Shown in pieces: positions 1 through 8,735 of a DNA stretch of 64,000 nucleotides. This DNA is from Lewinella sp. IMCC34191. Lineage in GTDB: Bacteria > Bacteroidota > Bacteroidia > Chitinophagales > Saprospiraceae. The translations under genes and the position numbers were made by a program. Position 1 is the first letter of the stretch; every line of letters begins with the position of its first letter. Under the pieces are notes generated by a model. That model ran no database searches, had not been told where the DNA came from, and was given only the letters and a program-made list of their open reading frames with translations. The stretch is from NCBI RefSeq assembly GCF_003390935.1, contig NZ_QNQZ01000002.1:1-64000 (forward strand). The letters are read 5' to 3'.

Positions 1-350
1 CAGGGTTCAGGCCTGCCCGTGTCCGGGGCAGCAGTCGTGTTTTCGCCGCACACGCGCAGGTCGCCTGCTGCGTACGGCCACAATCCGAGGTGCTACCTTC
101 CCACCAGTAGGAAGTACGAGGACCTCGTAGTGTGCTTGCACCTGCGAGTGTCCGGAATAGCAGGGTTCAGGCCTGCCCGTGTCCGGGGCAGCAGTCGTGT
201 TTTCGCCGCACCCGCGCAGGTAGCCTACTGCGTACGGCCACACTCCGAGGTGCTGCCTTCCCGCCAGTAGGAAGCACGAGGACCTTGGAGTGTGCTTGCA
301 CCTGGGAGTGTCCGGAATAGCAGGGTTCAGGCCTGCCCGTGTCCGGGGCA
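1..350. repeat. 160-bp tandem repeat, at least 2.2 copies, open at the left edge
   Basis: Bases 1-160 and 161-320 are near-identical copies with only scattered substitutions. A third copy begins at 321 and stops after 30 bases at 350, so the period is exactly 160 bp. The array starts at the window edge and probably continues leftwards. Each unit also contains a shorter imperfect direct repeat (cctgc..gtgtccgg, near 141-155 and 171-185). Open frames across the array are repeat-derived and show no protein-like features, so I do not call a gene. The array ends about 44 bp before the oxidoreductase start. Confidence 0.9.
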
Positions 351-368
351 CTTCGAACATCTTTTCCC

Positions 369-376
369 TATACTTG
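369..376 (+). promoter_or_regulatory. possible -7 element of the oxidoreductase gene
   Basis: TATACTTG differs at one position from the Bacteroidota -7 consensus TAnnTTTG and lies 17 nt before the start at 394, just beyond the end of the tandem repeat. No TTTG was found at the expected 19-21 nt spacing upstream, so the call is weak. Confidence 0.3.
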
Positions 377-393
377 TCACCCTAACAAAAATC

Positions 394-1557
394 ATGCAAG
401 CAATGGCAAGAAAACTTAGAATGGGAATGGTCGGCGGAGGCCGGGGAGCTTTCATCGGAGGCGTACACCGCATCGCCGCGGCCATCGATCAGGAGATCGA
501 ATTAGTATGCGGGGCGTTCAGCTCCGACCCGGAAAAGTCCCGATTGAGCGGAGAGGATTTTTACCTGCCGCCCAACCGCGTTTACGGGTCCTATGAGGAT
601 ATGATCTTAAAAGAAAAGGAACTGCCCGAAGGAGAGCGTATGGACTTTATCTCCATCGTCACCCCGAATCACGTCCACTTCGGCCCGGCCAAGCTGGCGC
701 TGCAGCATGGTTTTCACGTGGTCTGTGATAAGCCGCTTGCTTTCAATGTGGACGAAGCCGAGCAACTGGTGCGCCTGGTGGAAGAAACTGGCTTGGTCTT
801 TGCCCTCACGCATAACTATACCGGCTACCCCATGGTCAAGCAGGCCAAAGCCATGGTCCGCGACGGAAAGCTGGGCAAAATCCGCAAGATCGTCGTCGAA
901 TACCCCCAGGGCTGGCTCGCCGATAAAAAGGAAGATACCGACAACAAGCAAGCGTCCTGGCGTTCCGACCCGGCGAAATCGGGAATGGGCGGTGCCATGG
1001 GCGATATCGGCACCCACGCCGAGAACCTGGCGGAATACGTTACCGGCCTCAAGATCACGGAGGTCTGTGCCGATCTAACCAGCTACGTCGAAGGCCGCCG
1101 GCTGGACGACGACGCCAACATCTTACTGCACTTCGAGGAAGGAGCCAAGGGCGTACTGCACTGCTCCCAGATCGCGGTAGGCGAAGAGAACGGCCTAAAC
1201 ATCCGTGTCTGGGGCGAGACCGGCGGACTGGAGTGGCACCAGGAAGAGCCCAATACGCTCATCTACAAACGGCACGAGCAACCGGCCATTATTTACCGCA
1301 CCGGTGTCGGCGAACTCGATCCCGCCGCCGTAGCCGCCACCCGCATACCGCCCGCCGGCCATCCGGAAGGCTACCTCGAAGCCTTCGCCAACATCTACAA
1401 GAACTTCGCCGCCACCGTACGCGCCAAAATGGACGGACGAGAGCCCACCGCGATCGAATCCGACTTCCCGACCGTCCGGGACGGTCTGCGCGGTATGCGT
1501 TTCGTCGAAGTGGTCGTGGAGAACTCGCGCCGCTCGGAGAAGTGGAGCCGGGTTTAG
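394..1557 (+). CDS. Gfo/Idh/MocA family NAD(P)-dependent oxidoreductase
   Basis: 387 aa from ATG 394; an in-frame ATG at 403 is equally possible. The N-terminus has a glycine-rich dinucleotide loop (MVGGGRGAFIGG, about residues 12-23). It is followed by the family segment TPNHVHF and a CDKPLA motif (the family's EKP lysine motif) near residue 115, then GDIGTHAENL in the C-terminal substrate domain with the usual catalytic histidine. The family oxidises or reduces sugars and related polyols with NAD(P)H in the cytoplasm; the substrate cannot be told. The next gene, convergent, is a sugar:H+ symporter, which makes a sugar role plausible but is only context. The open frame extends back into the tandem repeat, but that part does not look like protein. 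Confidence 0.88.
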   Translation: MQAMARKLRMGMVGGGRGAFIGGVHRIAAAIDQEIELVCGAFSSDPEKSRLSGEDFYLPPNRVYGSYEDMILKEKELPEGERMDFISIVTPNHVHFGPAKLALQHGFHVVCDKPLAFNVDEAEQLVRLVEETGLVFALTHNYTGYPMVKQAKAMVRDGKLGKIRKIVVEYPQGWLADKKEDTDNKQASWRSDPAKSGMGGAMGDIGTHAENLAEYVTGLKITEVCADLTSYVEGRRLDDDANILLHFEEGAKGVLHCSQIAVGEENGLNIRVWGETGGLEWHQEEPNTLIYKRHEQPAIIYRTGVGELDPAAVAATRIPPAGHPEGYLEAFANIYKNFAATVRAKMDGREPTAIESDFPTVRDGLRGMRFVEVVVENSRRSEKWSRV

Positions 1558-1856
1558 TCTGTTAGTCGCTCCCTTCGGTCGCGGTTAGTAGCGCTGCGCG
1601 CTGTTAGTGTGGTAGTCGGCTGGCAGTGCCATCCGGAATAGTAGCTCCCTGCGGTCGCTGTTAGTACGATAGTCGGTTGGCTGCGCCATCCGGAAAGTAG
1701 CGCTGCGCGCTGTTGTTAGTAAGTATCGGTTTCCCCCGTACTAATCCCAACCGCCGGAAGCGACTAAGCGGCTAACAAACTAACCGCGACCGAAGGGAGC
1801 TACTACCCGGATGGGCAAGCCAGCCGACTACCGTACTAAACGACCGAAGGGAGTAT
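1558..1856. repeat. mosaic of short palindromic modules between convergent genes
   Basis: This 299-bp gap is built from recurring modules linked by gttagt/tagtag words. A 21-bp arm at 1568-1588 (starting gctcccttcggtcgcg) recurs exactly inverted at 1780-1800 and shortened at 1841-1853. The self-complementary word agcgctgcgcgct occurs at 1590-1602 and 1699-1711. A gtcggctgg..gccatccgga module recurs in both orientations. It separates two convergent genes and could fold into large hairpins, so it may also end transcription on both strands. No coding capacity seen. Confidence 0.85.
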
Positions 1857-3185
1857 CTACCGTACCAACTCCTCCTGCAACTCCTCCAGTTCCACCCCTT
1901 TCGTTTCGGGCATCAGGAAGTACACGAAAAGGAGCTGGCCGACCATGCAAACCGCGAAGACGGCGAAGATGGCGGCCTGACCGAAGGTGGCGGCGAGGAA
2001 GGGAAAGTTGCCTCCGATCACCGCGGCGAAGATCCAGTGGGTGGTGCTGCCGAGGGAGGCACCCAATCCCCGGACCTCGTTGCCGAAGATTTCGCTGATG
2101 AATACCCAGATGACCGCGCCCTGCCCGATGGCGTGACTGGCGATGAAGACGAATAGCCAGATCGGTACGATCAGTCCCTCCAGGTTGTTGGTGTAGAAGG
2201 CCCAGGATACCGACGAGAGGGAGATGATGTAGCCAAGGCTGCCGATGTACATGAGTGTTTTTCGCCCGCTGCGGTCGATCAAATACATGCCGATGAAGGT
2301 GAAGAGCACGTTGACGACGCCTATGCCTACCGACGACAGGAAGGCACTTTCCGTACCCAGGTTCGCGGCTTCAAAGATGCGTGGCGCATAGTAGATCACC
2401 GCATTGATGCCGGATACCTGGTTGAAGAAGGCAAAGAGGAAAGCGTAGAGGATTGGCCGGTTGTATTTACCACTGAAGAATTTGCCGAGCGTGACCTTTT
2501 CGCGGGTGGTATTCGACTGCTCGATCTTCCGGAGCTCAGCCTCCGCAGTGGCCGGGTTGACGCGCATCAGCACGCTCAGGGCTTCCTCGCGGTTCCCTCC
2601 CTTGGTCAGGAGCCAGCGGGGGCTACGCGGCACGAAGAATAAGAAGAGTAAAAAGAGGACGGCGGGTATGACTTCCACGCCCAGCATGAGGCGCCAGTCT
2701 ATCGCATCGGCACCGCCGACGATGAGGTAATTGCTGAAATAGGCGAAGAGAATACCGAGGACCAGATTTAATTGGAAAGCCGCTACCAGCTGTCCGCGCT
2801 GGGCGGCGGGTGATACCTCCGTGATGTACATCGGAGCGACGACCGAACTGGCCCCTACCCCCAAACCACCGAGAAAACGAAAGATGTTCAGCTGCAAGGC
2901 ATCGGCGGCTAGCGCGGAACCGGCCGCGGAAACAAGGTACAGTATGGCTATGGCAATCAGCGTTGCCTTTCGCCCGTAGCGGTCGGCCGGCACCCCTCCG
3001 AAGATCGCCCCGATGATCGTGCCGTAAAGCGCCATGGCCACGATCTGCCCGATGGCCAGGTCGCTGAGACCGAATTCCGCCTGTATCGCTTTTTCGGCAC
3101 CGCTAATGACGGCCGTGTCGAAACCAAAGAGAAAGCCGCCCAGGGCGACCGTGATGGCCCACGTCCAGACCTTTGCCGTATTCAT
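1857..3185 (-). CDS. sugar:H+ symporter, MFS sugar porter family (XylE-like)
   Basis: 442 aa from the ATG at 3185; a GTG at 3209 would add eight residues but starts less like the family. About 12 membrane helices. Sugar-porter signatures are present in order: GFLFGFDTAVISGA in TM1, DRYGRK in loop 2-3, PRSPRWLL before the central loop, QVSGINAVIYYAP in TM7, DRSGRK in loop 8-9 and PETKG after TM12. Members import pentoses or hexoses with protons at the inner membrane. The exact sugar is not visible. Convergent with the oxidoreductase at 394-1557. Confidence 0.92.
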   Translation of the reverse strand: MNTAKVWTWAITVALGGFLFGFDTAVISGAEKAIQAEFGLSDLAIGQIVAMALYGTIIGAIFGGVPADRYGRKATLIAIAILYLVSAAGSALAADALQLNIFRFLGGLGVGASSVVAPMYITEVSPAAQRGQLVAAFQLNLVLGILFAYFSNYLIVGGADAIDWRLMLGVEVIPAVLFLLFLFFVPRSPRWLLTKGGNREEALSVLMRVNPATAEAELRKIEQSNTTREKVTLGKFFSGKYNRPILYAFLFAFFNQVSGINAVIYYAPRIFEAANLGTESAFLSSVGIGVVNVLFTFIGMYLIDRSGRKTLMYIGSLGYIISLSSVSWAFYTNNLEGLIVPIWLFVFIASHAIGQGAVIWVFISEIFGNEVRGLGASLGSTTHWIFAAVIGGNFPFLAATFGQAAIFAVFAVCMVGQLLFVYFLMPETKGVELEELQEELVR

Positions 3186-3277
3186 GATCGATATTTTAAC
3201 TCCGCTCACCGTATCGGAGCGGACGGCAATATAAGCCTAGCCTGGATTAGGGTAGACCGCACCAGGGTAAAGACCGA

Positions 3278-4777
3278 CTATTGGCTTGGGCTGAGGGTAA
3301 ATCGGTAGGGTCGAAGGATGCTACGGCCAATTACCTGCGCTCCGCCGCCCACCTCCGTACTGTCCGTTTTAGCGGTCACGTCGAGTCGGTAGTCCCCTTC
3401 CGCGGCTACTTGCCAACCGGCCAGCCGGAAATACGGCAGGGCGGTACTGAGCTCGCTTTCCACCGCCTCATCGGGAAGTTGCAGCGTCGTGGGTTCGATC
3501 CCGCTAGCCAGCAGATCCTCCGGCCACGAGCGATCGACCTCCAGGTAGGGATAAACCTGTACCCAGAAGAACATGATGGTGAGCATCCCCGATAGCACCG
3601 ACCCTCCGATGGCGAAGTCGCGGCGATCGCCAAAAATGCCCAGTACGGCCAGCAGGCTAAAGATCCAGTATGCGGCCGCCATCCCCAGCGCCGCCCGGAA
3701 ACCTTCGCCGGGGAAGGAGATAGCCCCGCCCGTCAGTAGCAAGAACGCGGCGATGAAGGCGCCCACGAGCTGCACGACCGCCGCGGCCCGGACGTAATCC
3801 TTCCAGGGGTAATTCGACTCGCTGAAGTACAATTGCATCTGTTTGCCGGCCAGCAGCGCCACCAGGTACATGAATAGTAAGGACTGCGCAAGCAAGGTCA
3901 CGACCATGGCCATTCCCACGATCATGCTGAATTGCTCGAATTTCTGCGCCTTGAAAAGCAGGTCACGGAAGCCAGCAACTACCCAACCGGCTAAGGGCAG
4001 CATGCCGAGTAGTCCGTAATAGAGCAGGTCGAGCACGCGGCTGTCTTCCTGGCCGTAGTACCAGTAGGTGTTGGCGCCCTGCGGTCCCTGAATCAATAAC
4101 ACCAGGGAACTGATACCAACGGCAATGGCGGCGGGCGTCGTCCAGGAGTAGTCCGTACGCTGAAAAACCGCCAGGACAATGACCATCATGGACAGCAACA
4201 GGGTGGAGACCGGAGAGGCGATAGCCCCAAGGAGCACGAAAACCCCGAAGGCATAGATCTTTTTCTGGTCCTTATCCAGGGCGTAAAGCAGCAGCGACCA
4301 TAGCATGCCGGAGTGTCCGAGCAGCGCCAGGCTGTCAGCGGTGGCTACCTTACCGAAGAAGGGTAAGAACAGCGACGCGCCGGAGCACAGCAGGGCGAGT
4401 TGACTGACCTGGGTACCAAAGAGCCGGGCCGTCCACCGGTAGGTGAAGAAAGCGGCGAGGATAAGCCAAAAGGCGGAAAGGAGTCGCGGAAAGAGGAAGC
4501 GGGAGTCGGGGTCATCCGTCAGGCTATCCCCGAGGGGCATCAGGGCGTGATTGATGGCGGCGGGAAGGTAATCGCCCCATTCGGAATCCAGCGAGCGGGC
4601 CAGGGCAAAGCCTTCCCCACCCGGCCAGGCCGTGATGACATCGAGTTGTACCAGGAGGGCGGCAACGAAAAAGAAGGAGCACATCCACACGAAGAAGCGC
4701 CAGCGGCTGGAGGGCTGCGCTGGTGCGGGGGCGGATGGTTGACTAACCTTTGGTTTGCGACGTTTCTTTTTACTCAC
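3278..4777 (-). CDS. polytopic membrane protein of unknown function, co-encoded with ParA
   Basis: 499 aa starting with GTG; the start overlaps the parA stop as GTGA, so the two are translationally coupled. The N-terminus is basic ([10 protein letters not shown]), then a proline/alanine stretch and roughly 10-12 membrane helices. An aspartate-rich loop after the first helix ([13 protein letters not shown]..) and the overall layout recall GT-C glycosyltransferases, but no diagnostic motif is firm enough to name it. The soluble C-terminus (about 420-499) is unremarkable. A copy of the 17-bp dispersed motif lies inside the coding sequence at 3333-3349, where it encodes GGAQ. Confidence 0.75.
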   Translation of the reverse strand: MSKKKRRKPKVSQPSAPAPAQPSSRWRFFVWMCSFFFVAALLVQLDVITAWPGGEGFALARSLDSEWGDYLPAAINHALMPLGDSLTDDPDSRFLFPRLLSAFWLILAAFFTYRWTARLFGTQVSQLALLCSGASLFLPFFGKVATADSLALLGHSGMLWSLLLYALDKDQKKIYAFGVFVLLGAIASPVSTLLLSMMVIVLAVFQRTDYSWTTPAAIAVGISSLVLLIQGPQGANTYWYYGQEDSRVLDLLYYGLLGMLPLAGWVVAGFRDLLFKAQKFEQFSMIVGMAMVVTLLAQSLLFMYLVALLAGKQMQLYFSESNYPWKDYVRAAAVVQLVGAFIAAFLLLTGGAISFPGEGFRAALGMAAAYWIFSLLAVLGIFGDRRDFAIGGSVLSGMLTIMFFWVQVYPYLEVDRSWPEDLLASGIEPTTLQLPDEAVESELSTALPYFRLAGWQVAAEGDYRLDVTAKTDSTEVGGGAQVIGRSILRPYRFTLSPSQ

Positions 4778-5556
4778 CGGGTGATGCGTTCACCATTCTT
4801 AAGTAAAAACTCCTCGGCTAAGTTGAGGAAATTCTTGGCGCCTCTGCTTCCGGCGTTGATCATTACGACCGGTAGATGCATATTCGGAGCTTCACTGATG
4901 CGGGCGTTGCGGTGGATAATGGTCTTGAAGGCTTCGTCACCAAATGACTCCCGAACGGAGTCCACGACCATATTGGCCAGTCGCAGGCGCTGATCGTACA
5001 TGCTTAGCAGAATACCCTCTACCTGAAGTTTGGGATTCAGCTGCCGTTGGACAAGTTCGATGGTGTTCTGCAGCTTGGTGAGCCCTTCCAGCGCGAAATA
5101 CTCGCACTGTACCGGTATGAGGACGGAGTCCGCGGCGGTCAGGGCATTAATGGTCAACAATCCCAGGCTTGGCAGGCAATCGATCAGGATGTAATCGTAG
5201 TGCTTCCGCAGCGGCTCGATAATGTTGTTGCGCATGACGTCTTCCCGGCGGAAGCGATTGATCAGCTCCACTTCGGCTCCGACCAGGTTGATGCTGGAAG
5301 GGACGATGTGCAGGTTAGGCGTCTCGGTTTCGTAGACGACCTCGTTAACGTCCAGATCATTGATCAGTACCTCGTAGATGCTCGCTTCCAGATCTTCGGC
5401 CGGAATACCGACACCGCTCGTGGCATTGGCCTGGGGGTCGGCATCAACGATCAGCACCTTACGTTCCAAAATAGCTAGGGAGGCCCCGAGATTGATGGTG
5501 GTCGTGGTCTTTCCCACCCCCCCTTTTTGGTTCGCAATTGCAACAACTTTGCCCAT
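4774..5556 (-). CDS. parA: ParA/Soj family chromosome-partitioning ATPase
   Basis: 260 aa, the normal length for a chromosomal ParA/Soj without an N-terminal HTH. The deviant Walker [11 protein letters not shown] is at residues 10-19, followed by the Walker A' aspartate region ([14 protein letters not shown]) and Walker [12 protein letters not shown]. ParA dimerises on ATP, binds DNA non-specifically and is driven by ParB. Here the next gene is a membrane protein, not parB. The start is followed upstream (minus strand) by a TACCTTCG box ending only 5 nt before the ATG. Confidence 0.93.
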   Translation of the reverse strand: MGKVVAIANQKGGVGKTTTTINLGASLAILERKVLIVDADPQANATSGVGIPAEDLEASIYEVLINDLDVNEVVYETETPNLHIVPSSINLVGAEVELINRFRREDVMRNNIIEPLRKHYDYILIDCLPSLGLLTINALTAADSVLIPVQCEYFALEGLTKLQNTIELVQRQLNPKLQVEGILLSMYDQRLRLANMVVDSVRESFGDEAFKTIIHRNARISEAPNMHLPVVMINAGSRGAKNFLNLAEEFLLKNGERITR

Positions 5557-5561
5557 GGCCG

Positions 5562-5569
5562 CGAAGGTA
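5562..5569 (-). promoter_or_regulatory. -7-like box abutting the parA start
   Basis: Read on the minus strand this is TACCTTCG, one mismatch from TAnnTTTG. Five nucleotides separate it from the parA ATG, so a transcript from it would begin at or near the start codon. No -33 TTTG at the usual distance. Confidence 0.35.
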
Positions 5570-5601
5570 GTGAATTAGGCGCGCTACTTCTTTAAGTGCA
5601 T

Positions 5602-5618
5602 GGCGGCGGAGCGCAGGT
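5602..5618 (+). repeat. dispersed GGCGGCGGAGCGCAGGT motif, copy 1
   Basis: An exact 17-mer between the divergent parA and map genes, 15 nt before the map -7 element. The same word recurs at 37244-37260 and, inside a gene, at 3333-3349 (minus). Close variants are at 18191-18206, 63043-63057 (minus) and 63360-63375. Confidence 0.7.
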
Positions 5619-5633
5619 GAAAGAAAACTCAAC

Positions 5634-5641
5634 TACCTTTG
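5634..5641 (+). promoter_or_regulatory. -7 promoter element of map
   Basis: TACCTTTG is an exact match to TAnnTTTG. It rules out starts before about 5645 and leaves ATG 5684 or 5705 for map. A clear -33 TTTG was not found. Confidence 0.5.
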
Positions 5642-5704
5642 CCGCCTCGTGTTACCTACCACCAAACGCAAGCCCGCAGAACTATGGCAAGGAAAGGCCG
5701 CAAA

Positions 5705-6571
5705 ATGATTTATAAGACGCCCGAAGAGATCGAGCGTAGCCGTACGGCCTGCCAGTTGGTATGCGATACCCTGACCGAGGTAGCCAAGATGCTCCGCCCC
5801 GGACTCAGTGGCAAGGAGATCGACACCTTTGCGGAAACCTACATTCGCGATAACGGGGCCGTCCCGGGCTTTAAAGGACTATACGGTTGTCCCTCTACTT
5901 TGCTGGTATCCCGCAACGAAGAGGTTGTTCACGGCCTGCCCAACGAGAAACAGATCTTCGAAGACGGCGATATTCTGTCTATAGACTGCGGTACCATCGT
6001 AGATGAGTTCTACGGGGACGCCGCCTATACCTTCTGCGTCGGCGACGTGGAAGAATCGATCATGGAACTCTGCCGGCGCACCAAGCACAGCCTGTACCTC
6101 GGCATTGATGCGGCCAGGCAGGGCAAGCGCATCGGTGATATCAGCCACGCCATCCAGCACTACACCGAACGGGAATCCGGCTACGGCGCCGTAAGGGAAC
6201 TGGTCGGTCACGGACTGGGACGCAGCCTCCATGAAGCCCCCGATGTCCCCAATTTCGGGAAACGCGGTCGCGGCCCCGTACTGAAGTCCGGTCTCATCAT
6301 TGCCATCGAGCCCATGATCACCCTGGGTAAGCGCAACGTGGTCAGCCGAGAGGACGGTTGGACGATCATTACCATCGACGGCAGCCCCGCCGCCCACTAC
6401 GAGCACAGCATCGCCATTCGCCCCGACGGTGAGCCGGCCGACCTCATGAGCGATCACCGCCCCATTGAGGAGGCCATCCGTCAGAACAGCAATCTGAAAT
6501 ACGTCGATAACCTGGACGAGGACCTGGTGGCTGTCTACCAGCCGGTGGGAAAGGGGTCGCTGGTCCGCTAG
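5705..6571 (+). CDS. map: type I methionine aminopeptidase
   Basis: 288 aa from ATG 5705 (MIYKTPEEIE, the usual family start); ATG 5684 would add seven basic residues. It removes the initiator methionine from nascent proteins. The five metal ligands are visible: Asp in DCGT, Asp in YGDAA, His in GHGLGRSLHE, Glu in AIEPM and Glu in HYEHS. The protein runs about 30 residues beyond the usual end, in a tail with a DNLDEDLVAVYQ segment. It sits just upstream of infA as in the normal spc/alpha layout, but its usual upstream neighbour secY is missing and parA lies there instead. It has its own -7 box. Confidence 0.93.
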   Translation: MIYKTPEEIERSRTACQLVCDTLTEVAKMLRPGLSGKEIDTFAETYIRDNGAVPGFKGLYGCPSTLLVSRNEEVVHGLPNEKQIFEDGDILSIDCGTIVDEFYGDAAYTFCVGDVEESIMELCRRTKHSLYLGIDAARQGKRIGDISHAIQHYTERESGYGAVRELVGHGLGRSLHEAPDVPNFGKRGRGPVLKSGLIIAIEPMITLGKRNVVSREDGWTIITIDGSPAAHYEHSIAIRPDGEPADLMSDHRPIEEAIRQNSNLKYVDNLDEDLVAVYQPVGKGSLVR

Positions 6572-6776
6572 CCTCGGAAGAGAGAGTATCTGGATCGGGG
6601 ACAGAGCCTGCCGTCGCTCCGGCAAATTTGAAGGAGCGCGGCTTCGGGAAGGGGATTACGCCGTCGCGCCGGGCATTCCGGACGGTCACCGTCGACCAAG
6701 TTGGCAACTATCTCCCTACCATTCAACCGCTTAGGGGGAAAATTCCTTTACTTAAGGAAAATAGCTCCGTAAACCA
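6572..6776. other. non-coding gap before the ribosomal operon promoter
   Basis: No gene seen. It contains a short perfect inverted repeat (TTCCTT..AAGGAA, around 6743-6760) shortly before the infA promoter, which could be a weak terminator for map or an operator. Confidence 0.4.
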
Positions 6777-6808
6777 TTTGGGTACGTAAGAAAATAATCT
6801 TACCTTTG
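6777..6808 (+). promoter_or_regulatory. promoter of the infA-rpmJ-rpsM-rpsK-rpsD-rpoA-rplQ operon
   Basis: TTTG at 6777-6780, a 20-bp spacer, then TACCTTTG at 6801-6808. This is a complete match to the Bacteroidota vegetative promoter (TTTG-N19-21-TAnnTTTG). It is the best promoter in the window and gives a 5' leader of about 12-14 nt before the infA ATG at 6827. Confidence 0.8.
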
Positions 6809-6826
6809 CCCTCCGAAATTTAAAAC

Positions 6827-7045
6827 ATGTCCAAAAAAGACCTGATCAAGCAGGATGGCGTGATTGAAGAGGCCCTCTCGAACGCGATGTTCCGAGTACG
6901 GCTGGAAAACGACCACGAAATTAAGGCGACGATCTCCGGCAAGATGCGGATGCACTACATCAAAATTCTTCCCGGTGATAAGGTAGCAGTGGAAATGAGC
7001 CCGTACGATCTCAGTCGCGGACGCATCACCTACCGTTACAAATAA
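6827..7045 (+). CDS. infA: translation initiation factor IF-1
   Basis: 72 aa, the full standard length, a single S1/OB-fold domain. Family landmarks: [18 protein letters not shown] at residues 11-28, [16 protein letters not shown] at 38-53 and [10 protein letters not shown] at 58-67. IF-1 occupies the ribosomal A site during initiation. First gene of the operon behind the 6777-6808 promoter and followed by rpmJ as in most bacteria. Confidence 0.98.
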   Translation: MSKKDLIKQDGVIEEALSNAMFRVRLENDHEIKATISGKMRMHYIKILPGDKVAVEMSPYDLSRGRITYRYK

Positions 7046-7082
7046 GGCGCCGCACTGCCGCTGGTCCTAAAATAAACTTACT

Positions 7083-7199
7083 ATGAAAGTCAGACCCTCC
7101 GTCAAGAAGCGCTCGGCCGATTGCAAGATTGTCCGCCGCAAAGGCAAAGTCTACATTATTAATAAGAAGAACCCGAAGTTCAAGCAACGTCAGGGATAA
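7083..7199 (+). CDS. rpmJ: 50S ribosomal protein L36
   Basis: 38 aa. It begins [19 protein letters not shown] and ends [10 protein letters not shown]. Only one cysteine (C14) is present; the zinc-ribbon ligands of the classical CxxC...CxxxxH form are absent. This is the C-minus, zinc-independent variant common in Bacteroidota. It lies 37 bp after infA and 17 bp before rpsM. Confidence 0.97.
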   Translation: MKVRPSVKKRSADCKIVRRKGKVYIINKKNPKFKQRQG

Positions 7200-7216
7200 G
7201 CTAAGCTAGATTTACT

Positions 7217-7594
7217 ATGGCAAGAATTGCAGGAGTAGACCTGCCGCGGAACAAGCGCGGCATCATTAGTCTGACTTACGTCTTCGGCGTAGGCAGCACC
7301 CGCGCCGGAGAAATCCTGGATCGCGCTGGTGTCGAGCACGACACCAAGGTACAGGACTGGACCGACGAGAACATCCGGACCATTTCAAACCTGATCACCA
7401 ACGAATACAAGGTGGAAGGTGATCTGCGTACCGAAGTACAAACTAACATCAAGCGTCTGATGGATATTGGCTGTTACCGCGGCCTCCGTCACCGTAAGGG
7501 TCTTCCCCTGCGTGGACAGCGTACCCAAACCAACGCTCGTACCCGTAAGGGCAAGCGTAAGACCGTAGCGAACAAGAAAAAAGCGACTAAGTAA
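7217..7594 (+). CDS. rpsM: 30S ribosomal protein S13
   Basis: 125 aa, full length. Starts [20 protein letters not shown] and carries the H2TH-type region followed by [20 protein letters not shown] and a lysine-rich tail that contacts the ribosomal A/P region. The stop overlaps the rpsK start (TAATG), indicating translational coupling. Confidence 0.98.
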   Translation: MARIAGVDLPRNKRGIISLTYVFGVGSTRAGEILDRAGVEHDTKVQDWTDENIRTISNLITNEYKVEGDLRTEVQTNIKRLMDIGCYRGLRHRKGLPLRGQRTQTNARTRKGKRKTVANKKKATK

Positions 7595-7995
7595 TGGCTA
7601 AGAGACAGGCAGGCGGCAGCCGCGTAGCGAAGAAGCGCAAGGTAAAAGTCGACAACGAAGGACTGGCATACATCCAGGCTTCGTTCAACAATATCATCAT
7701 TTCGATCACCAACAAGCAGGGTGACGTTATCAGCTGGGGCAGTGCCGGTAAGGAGAAATTCCGCGGTAGCAAGAAGAGCACCCCCTACGCCGCTCAGGTG
7801 GCTAGTGGTAACGCCGCTCGGGTAGCTTACGAAGCTGGCCTGCGGGTGGTCGAAGTATACGTGAAAGGCCCCGGTAGCGGTCGCGAAGCAGCGATTCGTG
7901 CTATCGACGGTGCCGGCATTCGCGTTGCCAAAATTAAGGACGTAACCCCCATGCCCCACAACGGCTGTCGTCCGCCCAAGCGTCGTCGCGTCTAA
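7594..7995 (+). CDS. rpsK: 30S ribosomal protein S11
   Basis: 133 aa, full length. Contains [26 protein letters not shown] and [13 protein letters not shown], and ends [18 protein letters not shown], the invariant S11 tail. It forms part of the 30S platform. Coupled to rpsM by a 1-base overlap of stop and start. Confidence 0.98.
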   Translation: MAKRQAGGSRVAKKRKVKVDNEGLAYIQASFNNIIISITNKQGDVISWGSAGKEKFRGSKKSTPYAAQVASGNAARVAYEAGLRVVEVYVKGPGSGREAAIRAIDGAGIRVAKIKDVTPMPHNGCRPPKRRRV

Positions 7996-8112
7996 TCCCG
8001 CAACCCGCTTTCTCCGGGCTTGGCGCCGGCACATTCCGTGCTTGCCAAGATACTATTATGTCTCTCGCCCCGGAAGAGACTATTCCGTAACCACCAAAGA
8101 CATCCCGTCACT

Positions 8113-8727
8113 ATGGCTAGATACACTGGCCCCAAGGCTAAAAAAGCCCGCGCACTGGGCGAGCCGATATTCGGCTACAGCCGCGCCTTCGAACGCAAAA
8201 AATACAAGCCCGGCCAACACGGCAACAGCCGCGGCCGCCGCCGCCAGCCCTCGGACTATAAGCTCCAGCTGACCGAAAAGCAAAAGGCTAAGTATACCTA
8301 CGGTGTACTGGAACGGCAGTTCCTCAACCTCTTCAAGAGCGCCGCTGCATCGCGGGGTGTCACCGGTGAATTGTTACTGCAATATCTGGAAGCCCGCCTG
8401 GACAACGTCGTTTTCCGTCTCGGCCTGGCGCCTACCCGCCGCGCCGCCCGGCAGCTGGTTTCCCACCGGCACATTATGCTCAACGGCCGCCTCAACAACA
8501 TTCCCTCCACGCAGATCCGTCCCGGTGACGTCGTATCCGTACGGGGTAAGTCGCAGGGTCTTGAAGTGATCCGCGAAAGCATGGGCAGCCGCAACGATGT
8601 CCGCAACTACGGATGGTTGTCGTTCAACCAGGAGAAGATGGAAGGTACCTTCCTCGACTACCCGGAGCGCGAGAATATCCCCGAGAAGATCAACACCCAG
8701 TTGATCGTCGAGCTATACTCGAAGTAA
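8113..8727 (+). CDS. rpsD: 30S ribosomal protein S4
   Basis: 204 aa from ATG 8113 (MARYTGPKAKKARALGEPIF); the open frame extends upstream to 8020 but that part is not S4. The RNA-binding S4 domain is at about residues 95-160 (LEARLDNVVFRLGLAPTRRA..VSHRHIMLNGR). S4 nucleates 30S assembly and in several phyla represses its own operon; the structured leader just downstream, before rpoA, is a candidate target. It lacks the zinc-finger cysteines of some S4 proteins. Confidence 0.98.
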   Translation: MARYTGPKAKKARALGEPIFGYSRAFERKKYKPGQHGNSRGRRRQPSDYKLQLTEKQKAKYTYGVLERQFLNLFKSAAASRGVTGELLLQYLEARLDNVVFRLGLAPTRRAARQLVSHRHIMLNGRLNNIPSTQIRPGDVVSVRGKSQGLEVIRESMGSRNDVRNYGWLSFNQEKMEGTFLDYPERENIPEKINTQLIVELYSK

Positions 8728-8735
8728 TATTGATG

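Noticed and set aside
1-350. CRISPR array
   Set aside because: The repeated unit is the whole 160 bp; there are no short conserved repeats separated by unique spacers and no cas genes nearby.
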